From contig CAJUKL010000091.1 of the NCBI GenBank assembly GCA_910587195.1, forward strand, positions 1 through 5,104: a DNA stretch of 5,104 bases, written 5' to 3'. This DNA comes from an uncultured Clostridia bacterium. GTDB taxonomy: Bacteria; Bacillota; Clostridia; Lachnospirales; Anaerotignaceae. Every line of letters begins with the position of its first letter. Positions within the stretch are counted from its first letter, which is position 1. Positions 4,957 through 5,104 of the stretch are shown here, piece after piece. A program made the position numbers and the translations under genes. The notes below the pieces were generated by a model, which made no database searches, was not told where the DNA came from, and saw only the letters and a program-made list of their open reading frames with translations.

Positions 4957-5104
4957 ATGAAAAAGAAACAAGCAATCGCATTTTTGTTGTCAGCAGCTAT
5001 GACAACAGGAACTGTAATACCAGCATTTGGTGCTGCTAGTGATATTAATGGTCACTGGGCACAAGCAACTATCGCAAAATGGCAAGATGCAGGTCGCATT
5101 GGCG
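4957..5104 (+). CDS. SLH-domain secreted surface protein, N-terminal part
   Basis: Only the first 49 residues are inside the window; the gene runs off the right edge. MKKKQ followed by a hydrophobic stretch (about residues 6-24) and AFGAA (23-27) forms a classical Sec signal peptide, with cleavage expected between residues 25 and 27. The mature protein opens with DINGHWAQATIAKW (29-42) and then QDAGRIG, the start of a surface-layer-homology domain. SLH domains bind pyruvylated secondary cell-wall polysaccharide and hold proteins on the outside of the wall. The rest of the protein decides whether this is the main S-layer protein, an enzyme or an adhesin. AAGGAGG (4940-4946) lies 10 bases before the ATG. 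The leader contains a hairpin and the promoter may be invertible, both suggesting regulated, strong expression. Confidence 0.88.
   Translation, partial: MKKKQAIAFLLSAAMTTGTVIPAFGAASDINGHWAQATIAKWQDAGRIG

Overview
The window looks like chromosome from a low-GC Gram-positive anaerobe of the class Clostridia, probably a Lachnospirales-type lineage. The pointers are very AT-rich spacers, strong AGGAGG-type ribosome binding sites, frequent TTG/GTG starts, an FtsZ ending in a conserved basic tail, and an SLH-domain secreted protein. The assignment is inferred from style and gene content, not from a database match.

Layout: bases 1-256 have no convincing gene. They form a cluster of four short hairpins or palindromes that looks like an intergenic repeat element. 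Next come two cell-division genes on the + strand: divIB/ftsQ (257-1087, membrane division protein with a POTRA domain) and ftsZ (1366-2562, tubulin-like GTPase). They are separated by 278 bases of AT-rich DNA with no ftsA. A long hairpin (2568-2607) follows ftsZ and faces the end of a convergent gene on the - strand (2678-4417). That gene encodes a 579-residue DUF262-DUF1524 protein of the GmrSD/BrxU/SspE type, a likely modification-dependent anti-phage nuclease, with its own extended -10 promoter. A 539-base AT-rich divergent spacer (4418-4956) separates it from the start of a secreted SLH-domain cell-surface protein (4957 to the window edge, cut off after 49 complete codons).

The most unusual signal is in that divergent spacer. 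A perfect 18-base inverted repeat (4675-4692 and 4798-4815) flanks a good sigma-A-type promoter (TTGAAC, 18-base spacer, TG-extended TATATT) that points at the SLH gene. This is the architecture of an invertible, phase-variable promoter. If it flips, the same promoter would point at the DUF262-DUF1524 gene instead. That would give a switch between a surface protein and a defence gene. This is a hypothesis; a MITE-like element or a chance AT-rich repeat are the alternatives. The SLH leader (about 200 bases) also holds a Shine-Dalgarno sequence with no start codon after it and a 26-base hairpin just before the true ribosome binding site.
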